Shown one piece after another: positions 27,162 through 36,102 of a stretch of 64,000 bases of DNA (positions are counted from its first letter, which is position 1; each line of letters starts with the position of its first letter). The notes under the pieces are model-generated. The model was given only the letters and a program-made list of their open reading frames with translations, did no database searches and had not been told where the DNA came from. The position numbers and the translations under genes are program-made. Location: assembly GCF_900069005.2 (NCBI RefSeq), contig NZ_LN831279.1, forward strand, positions 2,558,269 through 2,622,268, given 5' to 3'. This DNA comes from Paenibacillus sp. GM2 (GTDB lineage Bacteria; Bacillota; Bacilli; Paenibacillales; Paenibacillaceae).

Positions 27162-28121
27162 TCTAACGAAACTACAAAGCGCTATTTCCGCAAAAACAGC
27201 GGCAAATAAAAGCTAACGAAACATCATATCGCTATTCTGGGGAATTCCCCATGTTAAGGCCCTAATTTGGTCCAATAACGATACCACGTTTCGTTAGAAT
27301 TTTTGTCAGTCCATTTGGGCTCAAATAACGATACCCTGTTTCGTTAGAATTTTTGTCAGCCCATTTGGGCTCAATAGCGATACCACGTTTCGTTAGAGGA
27401 AGGCCCGACCAGCTAGGTTTATGCCATTATTCATCTAACGAAACTACAGAGCGCTATTTCCGCAAAAACAGCGGCAAATAAAAGCTAACGAAACATCATA
27501 TCGTTATTCTGGGGAATTCCCCACGTTAAGGCCCTAATTTGGTCCAATAACGATACCACGTTTCGTTAGAATTTTTGTCAGCCCAATTTGGCTCAAATAG
27601 CGATACCGTGTTTCGTTAGAATTTTTGTCAGCCCATTTGGGCTCAATAGCGATACCCTGTTTCGTTAGAGGAAGACCCGGCCGGCCAGGTTTATGCCATT
27701 ATTCATCTAACGAAACTACGGAGCGTTATTTCCGCAAAAACAGCGGCAAATAAAAGTTAACGAAACACCATATCGCTATTCTGGGGAATTCCCCACGTTA
27801 AGGCCCTAATTTGGTCCAATAACGATACCACGTTTCGTTAGAATTTTTGCCAGCCCATTTGGGCTCAAATAGCGATACCACGTTTCGTTAGAGGAAGGCC
27901 CGGCCGGCTAGGTTTATGCCATTTCTGCGTCTAACGAAACTACGGAGCGTTATTTCCGCAAAAACAGCGGCAAATAAAAGCTAACGAAACACCATATCGC
28001 TATTCTGGGGAATTCCCCACGTTAAGGCCCTAATTTGGTCCAATAACGTTACCACGTTTCGTTAGAATTTTTGTCAGCCCAATTTGGCTCAAATAGCGAT
28101 AACCGTGTTTCGTTAGAGGAA
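27162..28121. repeat. Palindromic mosaic repeat array A, 4 units
   Basis: Non-coding. Units start at 27,162, 27,434, 27,706 and 27,930, that is periods of 272, 272 and 224 bases and a final partial. Each unit is a chain of modules joined by CTAACGAAAC or its reverse complement GTTTCGTTAG, usually next to AATAGCGATA / TATCGCTATT. One module carries 24-base arms that differ at only four central bases and surround GGGGAATTCCCC. The longer units hold an extra copy of a 48-base module (ttttgtcagcccatttgggc...). It is the reverse complement of array B at 46,721-47,810. It resembles REP/BIME-type elements in layout. Confidence 0.9.
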
Positions 28122-28124
28122 GAC

Positions 28125-28284
28125 CCAACCCGGCGTTGTTTGTACATGAGCAACTGAGATGTTACTGTAGGTAACATGACTCCGTAAGCATCCGCTTAAG
28201 CCCGGCCCGACTGAATTCAAGATTCGACGCCGAATACGCTCCCCCCGAGTTACTTCGGGATTAAAAGCGACTCTTTGAACTACC
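28125..28284. repeat. Dispersed intergenic repeat, copy 3, inverted
   Basis: Read on the minus strand it begins gtagttcaaagagtcgc and carries cttgaattcag, gcggatgcttacg and aacatctcagttgctca, matching copy 1. It joins array A directly, as its relative joins array B at 46,641-46,720. Confidence 0.7.
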
Positions 28285-28308
28285 TTATTAGACAGGAGAT
28301 TATATGGT

Positions 28309-30099
28309 ATGGCACTTGACGGAATCGTAACGCGCTCCATCGTTCACGAACTACAGATTTGTGTAGGTGGACGCATCAATAAAATACATCAGCCTACGGA
28401 TAACGACATTATCCTTCAACTTCGCTCCAGAGGAGGCAACCGGCGTCTGCTGCTCTCGGCCAACCCGACTTATCCGCGGGTGCAAATGACCGAGCAGTCC
28501 TTCCCCAATCCGCTGGAGGCCCCGATGTTCTGCATGCTGCTGCGAAAGCATTGTGAGAGCGGCGTCATCGAAGCCATTACCCAGCAGGAGATGGAACGGA
28601 TCATCCATATCGACATTCGACAGCGCGACGAGCTCGGGGATGAATCCTTGAAGCGCATCATCATTGAATTAATGGGGCGGCACAGCAACATTATTTTGCT
28701 CGATCCCGCAACGGGAACGCAGCTGGACGGAATTCATCATGTAACCCCAGCGATCAGCAGCTTCCGGATCGTTATGCCCGGGTTCGCTTATACAGAGCCT
28801 CCGCAGCAGAATAAGCTGCATCCGCTTGAGATCGTGAAGGAACAATTCATGGATACCTATCGGCAGGCTGAGATCGGGATCGCGGATAAAAGCTGGCTTG
28901 TATCCACCTTCAGCGGACTTAGCCCGCTGATCGCCGAGGAGATATGTCTGAGGGCAAGCGACAAGGCGGAGGAACACTCCGCAGGAGCCGCCGCAGATAA
29001 CAATGCTGCTCACGAAATGCCAATGGATAAAGCGAATGCGCTTTGGAGCACTTTTGCCGACCTGATGGCGCAAATTCGCGAGCATCGCTATGAGCCGGTT
29101 ACCGGCGAGAATGCCAAAGGGAAGAGCATATTCTCGGCCGTGAAGCTCACGCTGATCCAAGGTGAGCTGCGCACCTATGATTCCATTAGCGACTGCATGG
29201 AAGAATACTACGGCGACAAGGCGTTAAGGGATACGGTAAAGCAGAAGACCAGCGATCTGCTGCGCTTCCTGCACAATGAATTAAGCAAAAATATTAAGAA
29301 AATGACCAAGCTGGAAGAGGACTTGGCCGAAGCCGGAGATGCCGAGCAATACCGCATTAAGGGCGAGCTGCTATTTGCCTCCCTGCACCTGATGCGCAAG
29401 GGAGACAAAGCCGTAGAATTGATCAATTACTACGATGAAAACCAGGCAACCAAGACGATTGAGCTGGACCCGCTGCTGACGCCGTCGGAGAATGCCCAGC
29501 GTTATTTTAAGAAATACAATAAATACAAAAACAGCCTGACGGTCATCGATGAACAAATGAAGATTACCCGCGAGGAAATCAGCTATATGGAGCAGCTGCT
29601 ACAGCAGCTTTCCCACGCGACCCTCGACGATATTGACGAAATTCGCGAGGAGCTGGTACAGCAAGGTTATCTGCGCGACCGGAGCAAAAAGCTGAAAAAG
29701 AAGAAGAAAAACGACAAGCCTACACTGCATGTCTACACCTCTTCCGAAGGAATTGAAATCTACGTGGGCAAGAACAATCTGCAAAATGACTACGTAACGA
29801 ACCGGGTCGGCAGTGCGAACGATACATGGCTGCATACGAAGGATATCCCCGGCTCGCACGTGCTGATTCGCAGCAACTCCTATGGTGATGCGACGCTTAA
29901 CGAAGCGGCGCAATTATCCGCTTACTACAGCCAGGCCAAGCATTCCAGCAGCGTACCGGTCGACTACACGTTGATCCGCCATGTCCGCAAGCCAAGCGGG
30001 GCTAAACCGGGATTTGTGATCTATGATCATCAGAAAACTCTATTCGTTACTCCGGACGAGCGAATGATCAAGAACATGCCCAATGTGGTGAGAAATTAA
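28309..30099 (+). CDS. rqcH: Rqc2/NEMF homologue RqcH (YloA), ribosome quality control
   Basis: RqcH binds split 50S subunits that still hold peptidyl-tRNA and adds C-terminal alanine tails that mark stalled chains for proteolysis. 596 residues. NFACT-N domain from MALDGIVTRSIVHEL to about residue 230; coiled coils around 310-460; NFACT-R domain near the end with the NDYVTNRVGSANDTWLHTKD block (read in parts), IPGSHVLIR and YTLIRHVRKPSGAKPGFV. AGGAG lies 10 bases before the ATG. It is divergent from the Ca-ATPase gene, separated from it by 1.4 kb of repeats. Confidence 0.95.
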   Translation: MALDGIVTRSIVHELQICVGGRINKIHQPTDNDIILQLRSRGGNRRLLLSANPTYPRVQMTEQSFPNPLEAPMFCMLLRKHCESGVIEAITQQEMERIIHIDIRQRDELGDESLKRIIIELMGRHSNIILLDPATGTQLDGIHHVTPAISSFRIVMPGFAYTEPPQQNKLHPLEIVKEQFMDTYRQAEIGIADKSWLVSTFSGLSPLIAEEICLRASDKAEEHSAGAAADNNAAHEMPMDKANALWSTFADLMAQIREHRYEPVTGENAKGKSIFSAVKLTLIQGELRTYDSISDCMEEYYGDKALRDTVKQKTSDLLRFLHNELSKNIKKMTKLEEDLAEAGDAEQYRIKGELLFASLHLMRKGDKAVELINYYDENQATKTIELDPLLTPSENAQRYFKKYNKYKNSLTVIDEQMKITREEISYMEQLLQQLSHATLDDIDEIREELVQQGYLRDRSKKLKKKKKNDKPTLHVYTSSEGIEIYVGKNNLQNDYVTNRVGSANDTWLHTKDIPGSHVLIRSNSYGDATLNEAAQLSAYYSQAKHSSSVPVDYTLIRHVRKPSGAKPGFVIYDHQKTLFVTPDERMIKNMPNVVRN

Positions 30100-30161
30100 C
30101 TTTTGCTAGCTTCGTTGCAAATTTGCGATTAACCCCGCAAGCTTAGCAAAATCAGTGTATT

Positions 30162-30178
30162 TCGTACATATTGTACGA
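30162..30178. other. 17-bp perfect palindrome downstream of rqcH
   Basis: TCGTACA-TAT-TGTACGA. A related tatttcgtgcaat lies at 30,228-30,240. It may be an operator-like or repeat-derived site; no gene starts next to it. Confidence 0.35.
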
Positions 30179-30260
30179 TTAAAAATACGCAGACCCGCAA
30201 ATGAGCGAACATCGGAAAATACAATCGTATTTCGTGCAATAAAATCACAAAGTATACACA

Positions 30261-30292
30261 AGAAGAGGACCCCGCAAAGGGAGTCCTCTTCT
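30261..30292. terminator. Bidirectional terminator between rqcH and the sugar operon
   Basis: AGAAGAGGAC and GTCCTCTTCT form a 10-bp stem around CCCGCAAAGGGA. It serves the convergent rqcH (plus) and binding-protein gene (minus). Confidence 0.75.
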
Positions 30293-30311
30293 TGTCTTAT
30301 TTATTCCAGAA

Positions 30312-31931
30312 TTAGTCCAGCTTCTTCTCGTTAACCTCGATCTGCTTGTTTCTCTCTTCCACCAATTTATCATAACCATTATCCTGGCGATATTTAATGA
30401 ATTCATTCATCGCCTGATCCACTTCGCTATCCGATTTGGCATCCAGAATCTTGGCGACCGTCTGTGACCAGTTCTGATTGATCTTCTCCGCATTGCGGGA
30501 GGATTCCTTGGACAGATATACGTCCAGGCCTGCTAATTCAAATTGCGGCACCACATAATCGAGGGTCCACTGCTTCGCTTGCTGCAATGCTTTCGGGAAT
30601 TGATCCAGCCCCATTTGACGAGAGAGCAGAGCGCTATCCTGCACCCACAGATGCGTTGTCAAACCGATCTCCTTCTCGAAGCCAGCCGGGTCGGTCTGCT
30701 TGAACTCCAGCAGATCTCCATTCAGAACAGGATTTCCGTCCACCATCGTGTAAGTTTCCCCTTCACGACCATAGTTCATTACAACGTTGCCATACTCGCT
30801 GACCATATAGGTCAGGAATTCCATCGCTTTTTGCGGGTCCTTGCAGTCTTTGGTAATGAAGGTTTGTGTCCAGCCCTCGATCGAAGTACCCGGCAATGCT
30901 GTCTTATTCCCTGTCGTTGAAGAAGGGCCATGAACAGCGATATATTCCTTGCCTTGATTCTCATTCGCCCATACCGTCATCGTATCCGTCTCGCTGTTCA
31001 GATCCGAAGCGAAGTAAACGAAATAACTACCGTTCGTGATCCGCGCATCCTTGTCGTCCTTCGTCATCGTAATCATGTCACGGTCGGTCAACCCTTTTTG
31101 GCGGGCATCGACGAACACTTTAAGCCATTTTTGAAAATCCGCATCGGTATAACGATCATAATATTTGCCGTCTTTCGTCAACATAGGGACTCCGATAAAA
31201 TCGGCCAGCGTTCTATTGAATACTCCGTTTGGTTCCGAACCTTCATTAAATGGAGAGACCCCGATCGGAATCACCGATTTACCCAGCTCATCCTTCGCAT
31301 CCAGCTTCTGAGCGGCTTCCAAAGCGGAAATGAAGCCTTCCGGCGTGGTCATATCCGGCTTGCCGAGCTGCTCATAAATATCTTTGCGCACCAGGAATGC
31401 CTGGTTCGCATAAATGCCGCCCTTCTCATAATCCGACTTCGTGTTCGAGAAGTTAGGATATCCGTAAATATGACCGTCTTCTCTAGTGAAAAATTTTACG
31501 GTTTCCGGCTTTGCCGCCTTTTCCAGGAAATACGGATCATACTTCTCTGCCAATACGTCCAGTGGAATAGCGAACTTATCCGCATCCTTAACAAACGGGT
31601 TGCTTCCATCCACCGTAATGATGTCCGGGAGCTCTCCGGAAGCCATCATCGTGTTGAGCTTGTCGTCGCTGCCGCCCAAGTATGTGATGTTAACCCCGGT
31701 GTCCTCCGTAATATACTTGGAGGAGACATCATTGCCCCAGGTCTGGGCGAACCAGTCGAAGTTAATATACCAGTCAAGCTCGGCCGTGGCCTTGTCATTC
31801 TCCCAGCTTGGTGTATCCTTGTTCACTTCAATCGTTGAATCCGGCAATTCTGCGTTTGTTTTCTTGCCGCCGCAGCCGGACAATGCTACTACGAATGCAA
31901 CCAAAGTCAGAAGTATGATCGATTTTTTCAT
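30312..31931 (-). CDS. Sugar ABC transporter substrate-binding lipoprotein (LplA type)
   Basis: Extracellular solute-binding protein of 539 residues that captures an oligosaccharide for the two permeases encoded upstream. Signal peptide MKKSIILLTLVAFVVALSGC with lipobox LSGC at residues 17-20. The mature part has TMMASGELPDIITVDGS, HIYGYPNFSNTK and a C-terminal helical region, typical of the large family-1 proteins of Paenibacillus. ATG 31931 follows GAGGGAG by 6 bases; an in-frame start at 31955 is less likely. Substrate unknown; the GH3 and GH4 genes suggest a glycoside. Confidence 0.9.
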   Translation of the reverse strand: MKKSIILLTLVAFVVALSGCGGKKTNAELPDSTIEVNKDTPSWENDKATAELDWYINFDWFAQTWGNDVSSKYITEDTGVNITYLGGSDDKLNTMMASGELPDIITVDGSNPFVKDADKFAIPLDVLAEKYDPYFLEKAAKPETVKFFTREDGHIYGYPNFSNTKSDYEKGGIYANQAFLVRKDIYEQLGKPDMTTPEGFISALEAAQKLDAKDELGKSVIPIGVSPFNEGSEPNGVFNRTLADFIGVPMLTKDGKYYDRYTDADFQKWLKVFVDARQKGLTDRDMITMTKDDKDARITNGSYFVYFASDLNSETDTMTVWANENQGKEYIAVHGPSSTTGNKTALPGTSIEGWTQTFITKDCKDPQKAMEFLTYMVSEYGNVVMNYGREGETYTMVDGNPVLNGDLLEFKQTDPAGFEKEIGLTTHLWVQDSALLSRQMGLDQFPKALQQAKQWTLDYVVPQFELAGLDVYLSKESSRNAEKINQNWSQTVAKILDAKSDSEVDQAMNEFIKYRQDNGYDKLVEERNKQIEVNEKKLD

Positions 31932-31954
31932 AACGTGCTCCCTCGCTTTTTTCA

Positions 31955-32827
31955 TTATTCTTTAACTCCTCCAACAAGCATGCCGCTAATAAAGTATTTC
32001 TGAAGGAAAGGGTAAATCAGCATAATAGGTAAGGTCGTAACGATCATCGTCGCTTGTTGCAAAGACTGGGTCGTAAATGCCTTGGAAATGTATACCCCTG
32101 CTTTGGCTGTGTTCGCAGCGCCAGCGCTCGTTAACAGCTGATACAAATAATATTGAATCGGATATAAAGTTTTATCTGTCACATAAAGCTTGGCCACAAA
32201 GAAGTCATTCCACTGGTACACCCCATGGAACAAGGCAATGGTCGCCAGCACCGGAAAGGACAGCGGGATAATGATTTTGAAGAACACCTGGAATACGTTA
32301 GCCCCGTCAATCTTGGCCGATTCCTCAATCGATTCCGGCAAACTTCTGAAAAAGTTCATCAATATGATCATGTCATAGAAGCTGAATAGCACAGGGATAA
32401 TGTACACCCAGAAGCTATTTGCCAGACCGAGCGATTTGACAACCAGAAATGTCGGGATCATTCCGCCGTAGAAGAACATCGTGATGACGCCCATCCGGAT
32501 GAATATCTTTCTGCCAAGTAGATAAGGCTTGCTCATGGCGTAGGCCGCAGCCCCCGTGATGACCAAGTGTCCAATAACCCCGATCACCGTTTTGGCCGCC
32601 GTAACCCCAAACGCTCGGTAAATCGTTGAATCCTTCAAAATCGTCTCATAGTTGACAAGCGTAAATTTTCGCGGAAATAGATAGATGCCCCCTTTCATCG
32701 CGTCGTATCCATCGTTAAATGAGAGCGCAATAATGTTGATTAAGGGAAATACGATGATAGAAACGAAGAACAACATGAACAGCACGTTGAACACGTTAAA
32801 TATTTTCTCGCCTTTATCCAGTCCCAT
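31955..32827 (-). CDS. Carbohydrate ABC transporter permease (LplC/YtcP type)
   Basis: Inner-membrane permease of 290 residues with six predicted helices. The cytoplasmic EAA loop reads EESAKIDGANVFQVFFKIIIP and contacts the ATPase. Ends with the typical GMLVGGVKE. Lies 15 bases after the first permease gene. No ATP-binding subunit is encoded near; in Firmicutes such systems often share an MsmX-type ATPase encoded elsewhere. Confidence 0.93.
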   Translation of the reverse strand: MGLDKGEKIFNVFNVLFMLFFVSIIVFPLINIIALSFNDGYDAMKGGIYLFPRKFTLVNYETILKDSTIYRAFGVTAAKTVIGVIGHLVITGAAAYAMSKPYLLGRKIFIRMGVITMFFYGGMIPTFLVVKSLGLANSFWVYIIPVLFSFYDMIILMNFFRSLPESIEESAKIDGANVFQVFFKIIIPLSFPVLATIALFHGVYQWNDFFVAKLYVTDKTLYPIQYYLYQLLTSAGAANTAKAGVYISKAFTTQSLQQATMIVTTLPIMLIYPFLQKYFISGMLVGGVKE

Positions 32828-32842
32828 ATAGCTCCCTCCCTT

Positions 32843-33754
32843 CTAGAAAATTGAACTGTCGCTAAGCTTCTTGGTCAGCACATTAGCAATCATCAGCAGT
32901 GTGACGGAGACAACCGATGAGAAGATCCCGACCGCCGTCGCGAAGGAGAAGTCCCCTTGTGTCAGACCCAAATGATAGACATAGGAATCAATTACTTCAC
33001 TGCGCAGCATATTCGAAGAATTTTGCAGGACGAGAGTCTGCTCCAGATTTGCACCCAGCACAGAGCCTACGCGCAGTACAAACATCAGGACGATAATATT
33101 TTTGATGCCAGGAAGTGTGATATACCAGATTCTCTTTAGGATTTTCGCCCCGTCGACCTTAGCTGCCTCATATAACGAAGGGTCAATCCCCGCGATGGCC
33201 GCAAGATAGAGAATCGTTCCCCAGCCAACCTCTTTCCAAATATCCGACAGCGTCGCGATCCACCAATAGGCATCGGCATTGGACAGGAAGGAGAGCGGTT
33301 CAGATATGAGGTGCATCGACAGCAGGAAGCTGTTCACCAGCCCTGTCGAACCAAGCCAGGAGATAATCATGCCGCCAAGAATAACCCAGGACAAAAAGTG
33401 CGGCAAATAAGATATCGTCTGCGTAAATTTCTTGAATAATCCTAATCGAATCTGATTGATTAAAATAGCCAGAACGATCTCCAGCGGGAAACCGATCAAC
33501 AATTTCATCAGGCTGATAGCCAGCGTATTCGTCAGCACATTATAGAAATCTTTATCCCCCAAAAAAGCTTTGAAATTGTCCAGACCTACAAATTCCGAGC
33601 CCGTAAAACCGGATAACGGAGAATAGTCCTGAAACGCGATGATCAATCCGAACATCGGGATGAAGGAGAATACAATCATTAAGATAATGCTTGGCCAGAC
33701 CATCGCCTGAAGCTCCCACTGCGACAGAAACTTATGTTTAAACTTGGACTTCAT
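32843..33754 (-). CDS. Carbohydrate ABC transporter permease (LplB/YteP type)
   Basis: Second permease, 303 residues, six helices, with the EAA loop YEAAKVDGAKILKRIWYITLP and an N-terminal PMFGLIIAFQDYSP block seen in this subfamily. AGGAGGT lies 6 bases before ATG 33754. It is the first gene of the transporter group and is separated from GH3 by 207 bases carrying an operator and a cre site. Confidence 0.93.
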   Translation of the reverse strand: MKSKFKHKFLSQWELQAMVWPSIILMIVFSFIPMFGLIIAFQDYSPLSGFTGSEFVGLDNFKAFLGDKDFYNVLTNTLAISLMKLLIGFPLEIVLAILINQIRLGLFKKFTQTISYLPHFLSWVILGGMIISWLGSTGLVNSFLLSMHLISEPLSFLSNADAYWWIATLSDIWKEVGWGTILYLAAIAGIDPSLYEAAKVDGAKILKRIWYITLPGIKNIIVLMFVLRVGSVLGANLEQTLVLQNSSNMLRSEVIDSYVYHLGLTQGDFSFATAVGIFSSVVSVTLLMIANVLTKKLSDSSIF

Positions 33755-33806
33755 CCGTATACCTCCTCTCTCTTTTCAGGTACAGCATTGACAGTTTTTT
33801 TCGATC

Positions 33807-33821
33807 ATGTAAGCGTTACCC
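33807..33821. promoter_or_regulatory. Catabolite-responsive element (cre) before the transporter genes
   Basis: ATGTAAGCGTTACCC matches 14 of 15 positions of the CcpA consensus WTGNAANCGNWNNCW; only the last base differs. It lies 53 bases before the permease start and downstream of the operator, a position suited to a roadblock. Confidence 0.65.
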
Positions 33822-33881
33822 CAAAATTGTGCCAGGCTCCCTCTCAAATATTGAAAATTGTGTCATGGATAAATTTTACAC

Positions 33882-33906
33882 AATTAATTAATTTAATTTA
33901 ATAATT
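33882..33906. promoter_or_regulatory. AT-rich operator, copy 1 (candidate ROK repressor site)
   Basis: 25 bases, near palindromic, built on AATTAATTAAT...AATAATT. It matches the element at 40,314-40,338 before the ROK repressor gene at 21 of 25 positions in the same orientation. No equally clear copy was noticed elsewhere in the cluster. Confidence 0.5.
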
Positions 33907-33961
33907 GAGCAAGCCTAGTCATCCTTTTGGAAACACGTTATCATTTGTCATTCAGAAGATT

Positions 33962-36085
33962 TTATCGATACTCTATTGTGAACACGGGACGTTCAAGATC
34001 ATTGATATAAATATGAAATTCCCCCGGTTCAATCGAAGGCTGTAAGCTAGCGTCCAAGTATTGAAGATCCTCCGGAGCAAGTGTCATCTGAACGGCAACG
34101 GTCTGATACGCAGATACATCCACAACTTGATATTTCTTCATCTCGCGCACAGGACGAGCAGCCTTGGAGACCAGATCTTCAATATAGAGAATAACGATCT
34201 CAGAATAGTCATAACCACTTGGATTGCTTACCTGAAAAGAGAGGGTCAATTCCTGACCTGCTGCCAGATGATGGCTCGAAATTTGAAAATCAGAATATTG
34301 CGGATCGGTATAGGTCAGCCCGTGCCCAAATGGGAATAAAGGCCCTGCCTCGCAATCCTGATACCTGCTGCTGTAGCTCGATTCATTGGCCGGACGGCCG
34401 GTGCTGTACTCATTGTAATAAATCGGCGCCTGAGCCGAATGACGCGGGAACGACATCGTTAATTTCCCCGACGGAGTATCCTGACCCGTTATCAGTTCCG
34501 CAATTGCATGGCCAGCCTGGGTGCCTGGATACCAGCACCATAAGAGCGCAGGAATGTCATTGATGATGCTCTGAAGCGCTAATGGCCGCCCCGAGAAAAA
34601 GACGCAGGCATACGGTTTGTTGGTCTGCTTCACGTCACGGATCAATTGCTGTTGATCGGCCGCAAGCTCGAGGTTCACGCTGCTATGCCCCTCACCGCTT
34701 TGTTGCCAGTCCTCTCCGACTGCTATGATAATATAGTCGCATTGCGCCAGCGTATCTTGAGGACAATCCTTCAGGGTTTCGCAGACATGCAGGGCGAATG
34801 AATTGTCCACCCGCTTCATCCCTTCCGACAAGGTAACTACGTCCTCGAAGCTTCCTTTGCACTGCCAGTTGCCCAGCAGCTGATCGCTGCCGGCAAAAGG
34901 ACCCACGATGATGATCTTGTTGCAATCCTTGCGTATAGGCAGCATTTGCTCATTTTTCAACAAGACGCAGCTTCTCTTGGCCGCTTGTTTGGCATGCTCC
35001 TGAAAGCCTGGATTTAGAATGACTTCATACTCGGCAGCCTCGTCCACATATGGATTTTCAAATAAACCGAGCTCATTTTTCAGCTGCATAATTTTCAGTA
35101 CCGCCGCATCAATGTCTTGAAGCAGCTGCGGATTTTCTTGCAGAATTTGTTCATAATGCTCAAGGTATAAGGTCGAGACCATTTCGATATCGATGCCTGC
35201 CTTCAAGGCTAATTCCGCAGCTTCCCTGCCATTGCCGGCCACGCGGTGATTCTGCAGCTCGGCTACAGCCCCCCAATCGGATATAACGATATCTTCAAAT
35301 CGGTAGGCACCTCTTAGAATATCCTTCATCATCTGCTCGCTGGCAGTTACGGGAACCCCGTTAAACGTGTTAAAGGAACTCATCACGAATCTGGGCTTCT
35401 CTTGCAGCGCTATCTCATATGGCTTGCCGTAATAGGCGTAGAACTCTCTCCAGGACATATCCACCGTGTTGTAGTCCTTGCCGCCAATGCCAGCGCCATA
35501 TGCAGCAAAATGCTTCAGACAAGCCGCTACTCCCGAGTCAGCGATCCTGCCATCCTCGCCTTTTTGATAGCCACGGATCATCGACCGGCCAAGCTGTCCC
35601 GACAACAGAGGGTCCTCGCCGAAGGACTCCATCACTCTGCCCCATCTGGAGTCGCGCACCAGATCAACCATAGGCGAGAAATTGACATGTATGCCTGTAG
35701 CGCGCAATTCCGCTGCCGTGTCCGCTGCTGCCTGCTGTACAATCCTTACATCCCAGGTACAAGAGAGCCCTAATGGGATCGGAAAAATCGTTCTGTACCC
35801 GTGTATCGCATCATGCATGAACAGGAGCGGGATCTTCAGCCGTGATTTCTGCAAGTATTCACTTTGAATCAGATTTGTGATCTTGGCGCTCGATACCCCG
35901 ATGATGCTTCCTATCGTGTACAGCGTATTCCCCTCAAGCCTATGATCCGGGAAGCCAGGTCCGGTCTCCACCATTTCGCTGTCGATTTTGCCAACATAAT
36001 GTTCTCCCGTTGTCTGGGAGAGCTGTCCGATCTTCTCGGCCAGCGTCATCTCCTGCAGTAGTTTAATGATTTTCTTGTTGTCCAT
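33962..36085 (-). CDS. Glycoside hydrolase family 3 (beta-glucosidase / BglX type)
   Basis: Retaining beta-glycosidase of 707 residues, no signal peptide, so probably cytoplasmic. The N-terminal TIM barrel carries FMHDAIHGYRTIFP, CLKHFAAYGAG (KHF sugar site) and VISDWGAV, where Asp is the nucleophile. The C-terminal GH3 domain has VGPFAGSDQLLGNW and EGHSSVNLEL; a fibronectin-III-like domain ends the protein. ATG 36085 is preferred; an open frame runs to 36148 but overlaps GH4 without a ribosome site. The substrate (glucoside, xyloside or other) cannot be told by eye. Confidence 0.92.
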   Translation of the reverse strand: MDNKKIIKLLQEMTLAEKIGQLSQTTGEHYVGKIDSEMVETGPGFPDHRLEGNTLYTIGSIIGVSSAKITNLIQSEYLQKSRLKIPLLFMHDAIHGYRTIFPIPLGLSCTWDVRIVQQAAADTAAELRATGIHVNFSPMVDLVRDSRWGRVMESFGEDPLLSGQLGRSMIRGYQKGEDGRIADSGVAACLKHFAAYGAGIGGKDYNTVDMSWREFYAYYGKPYEIALQEKPRFVMSSFNTFNGVPVTASEQMMKDILRGAYRFEDIVISDWGAVAELQNHRVAGNGREAAELALKAGIDIEMVSTLYLEHYEQILQENPQLLQDIDAAVLKIMQLKNELGLFENPYVDEAAEYEVILNPGFQEHAKQAAKRSCVLLKNEQMLPIRKDCNKIIIVGPFAGSDQLLGNWQCKGSFEDVVTLSEGMKRVDNSFALHVCETLKDCPQDTLAQCDYIIIAVGEDWQQSGEGHSSVNLELAADQQQLIRDVKQTNKPYACVFFSGRPLALQSIINDIPALLWCWYPGTQAGHAIAELITGQDTPSGKLTMSFPRHSAQAPIYYNEYSTGRPANESSYSSRYQDCEAGPLFPFGHGLTYTDPQYSDFQISSHHLAAGQELTLSFQVSNPSGYDYSEIVILYIEDLVSKAARPVREMKKYQVVDVSAYQTVAVQMTLAPEDLQYLDASLQPSIEPGEFHIYINDLERPVFTIEYR

Positions 36086-36102
36086 ATCAACACTTAACCC
36101 CT

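Noticed and set aside
27162..28121. CRISPR array
   Set aside because: Modules are palindromic, of unequal size and the 'spacers' are themselves repeated; no cas genes are near.
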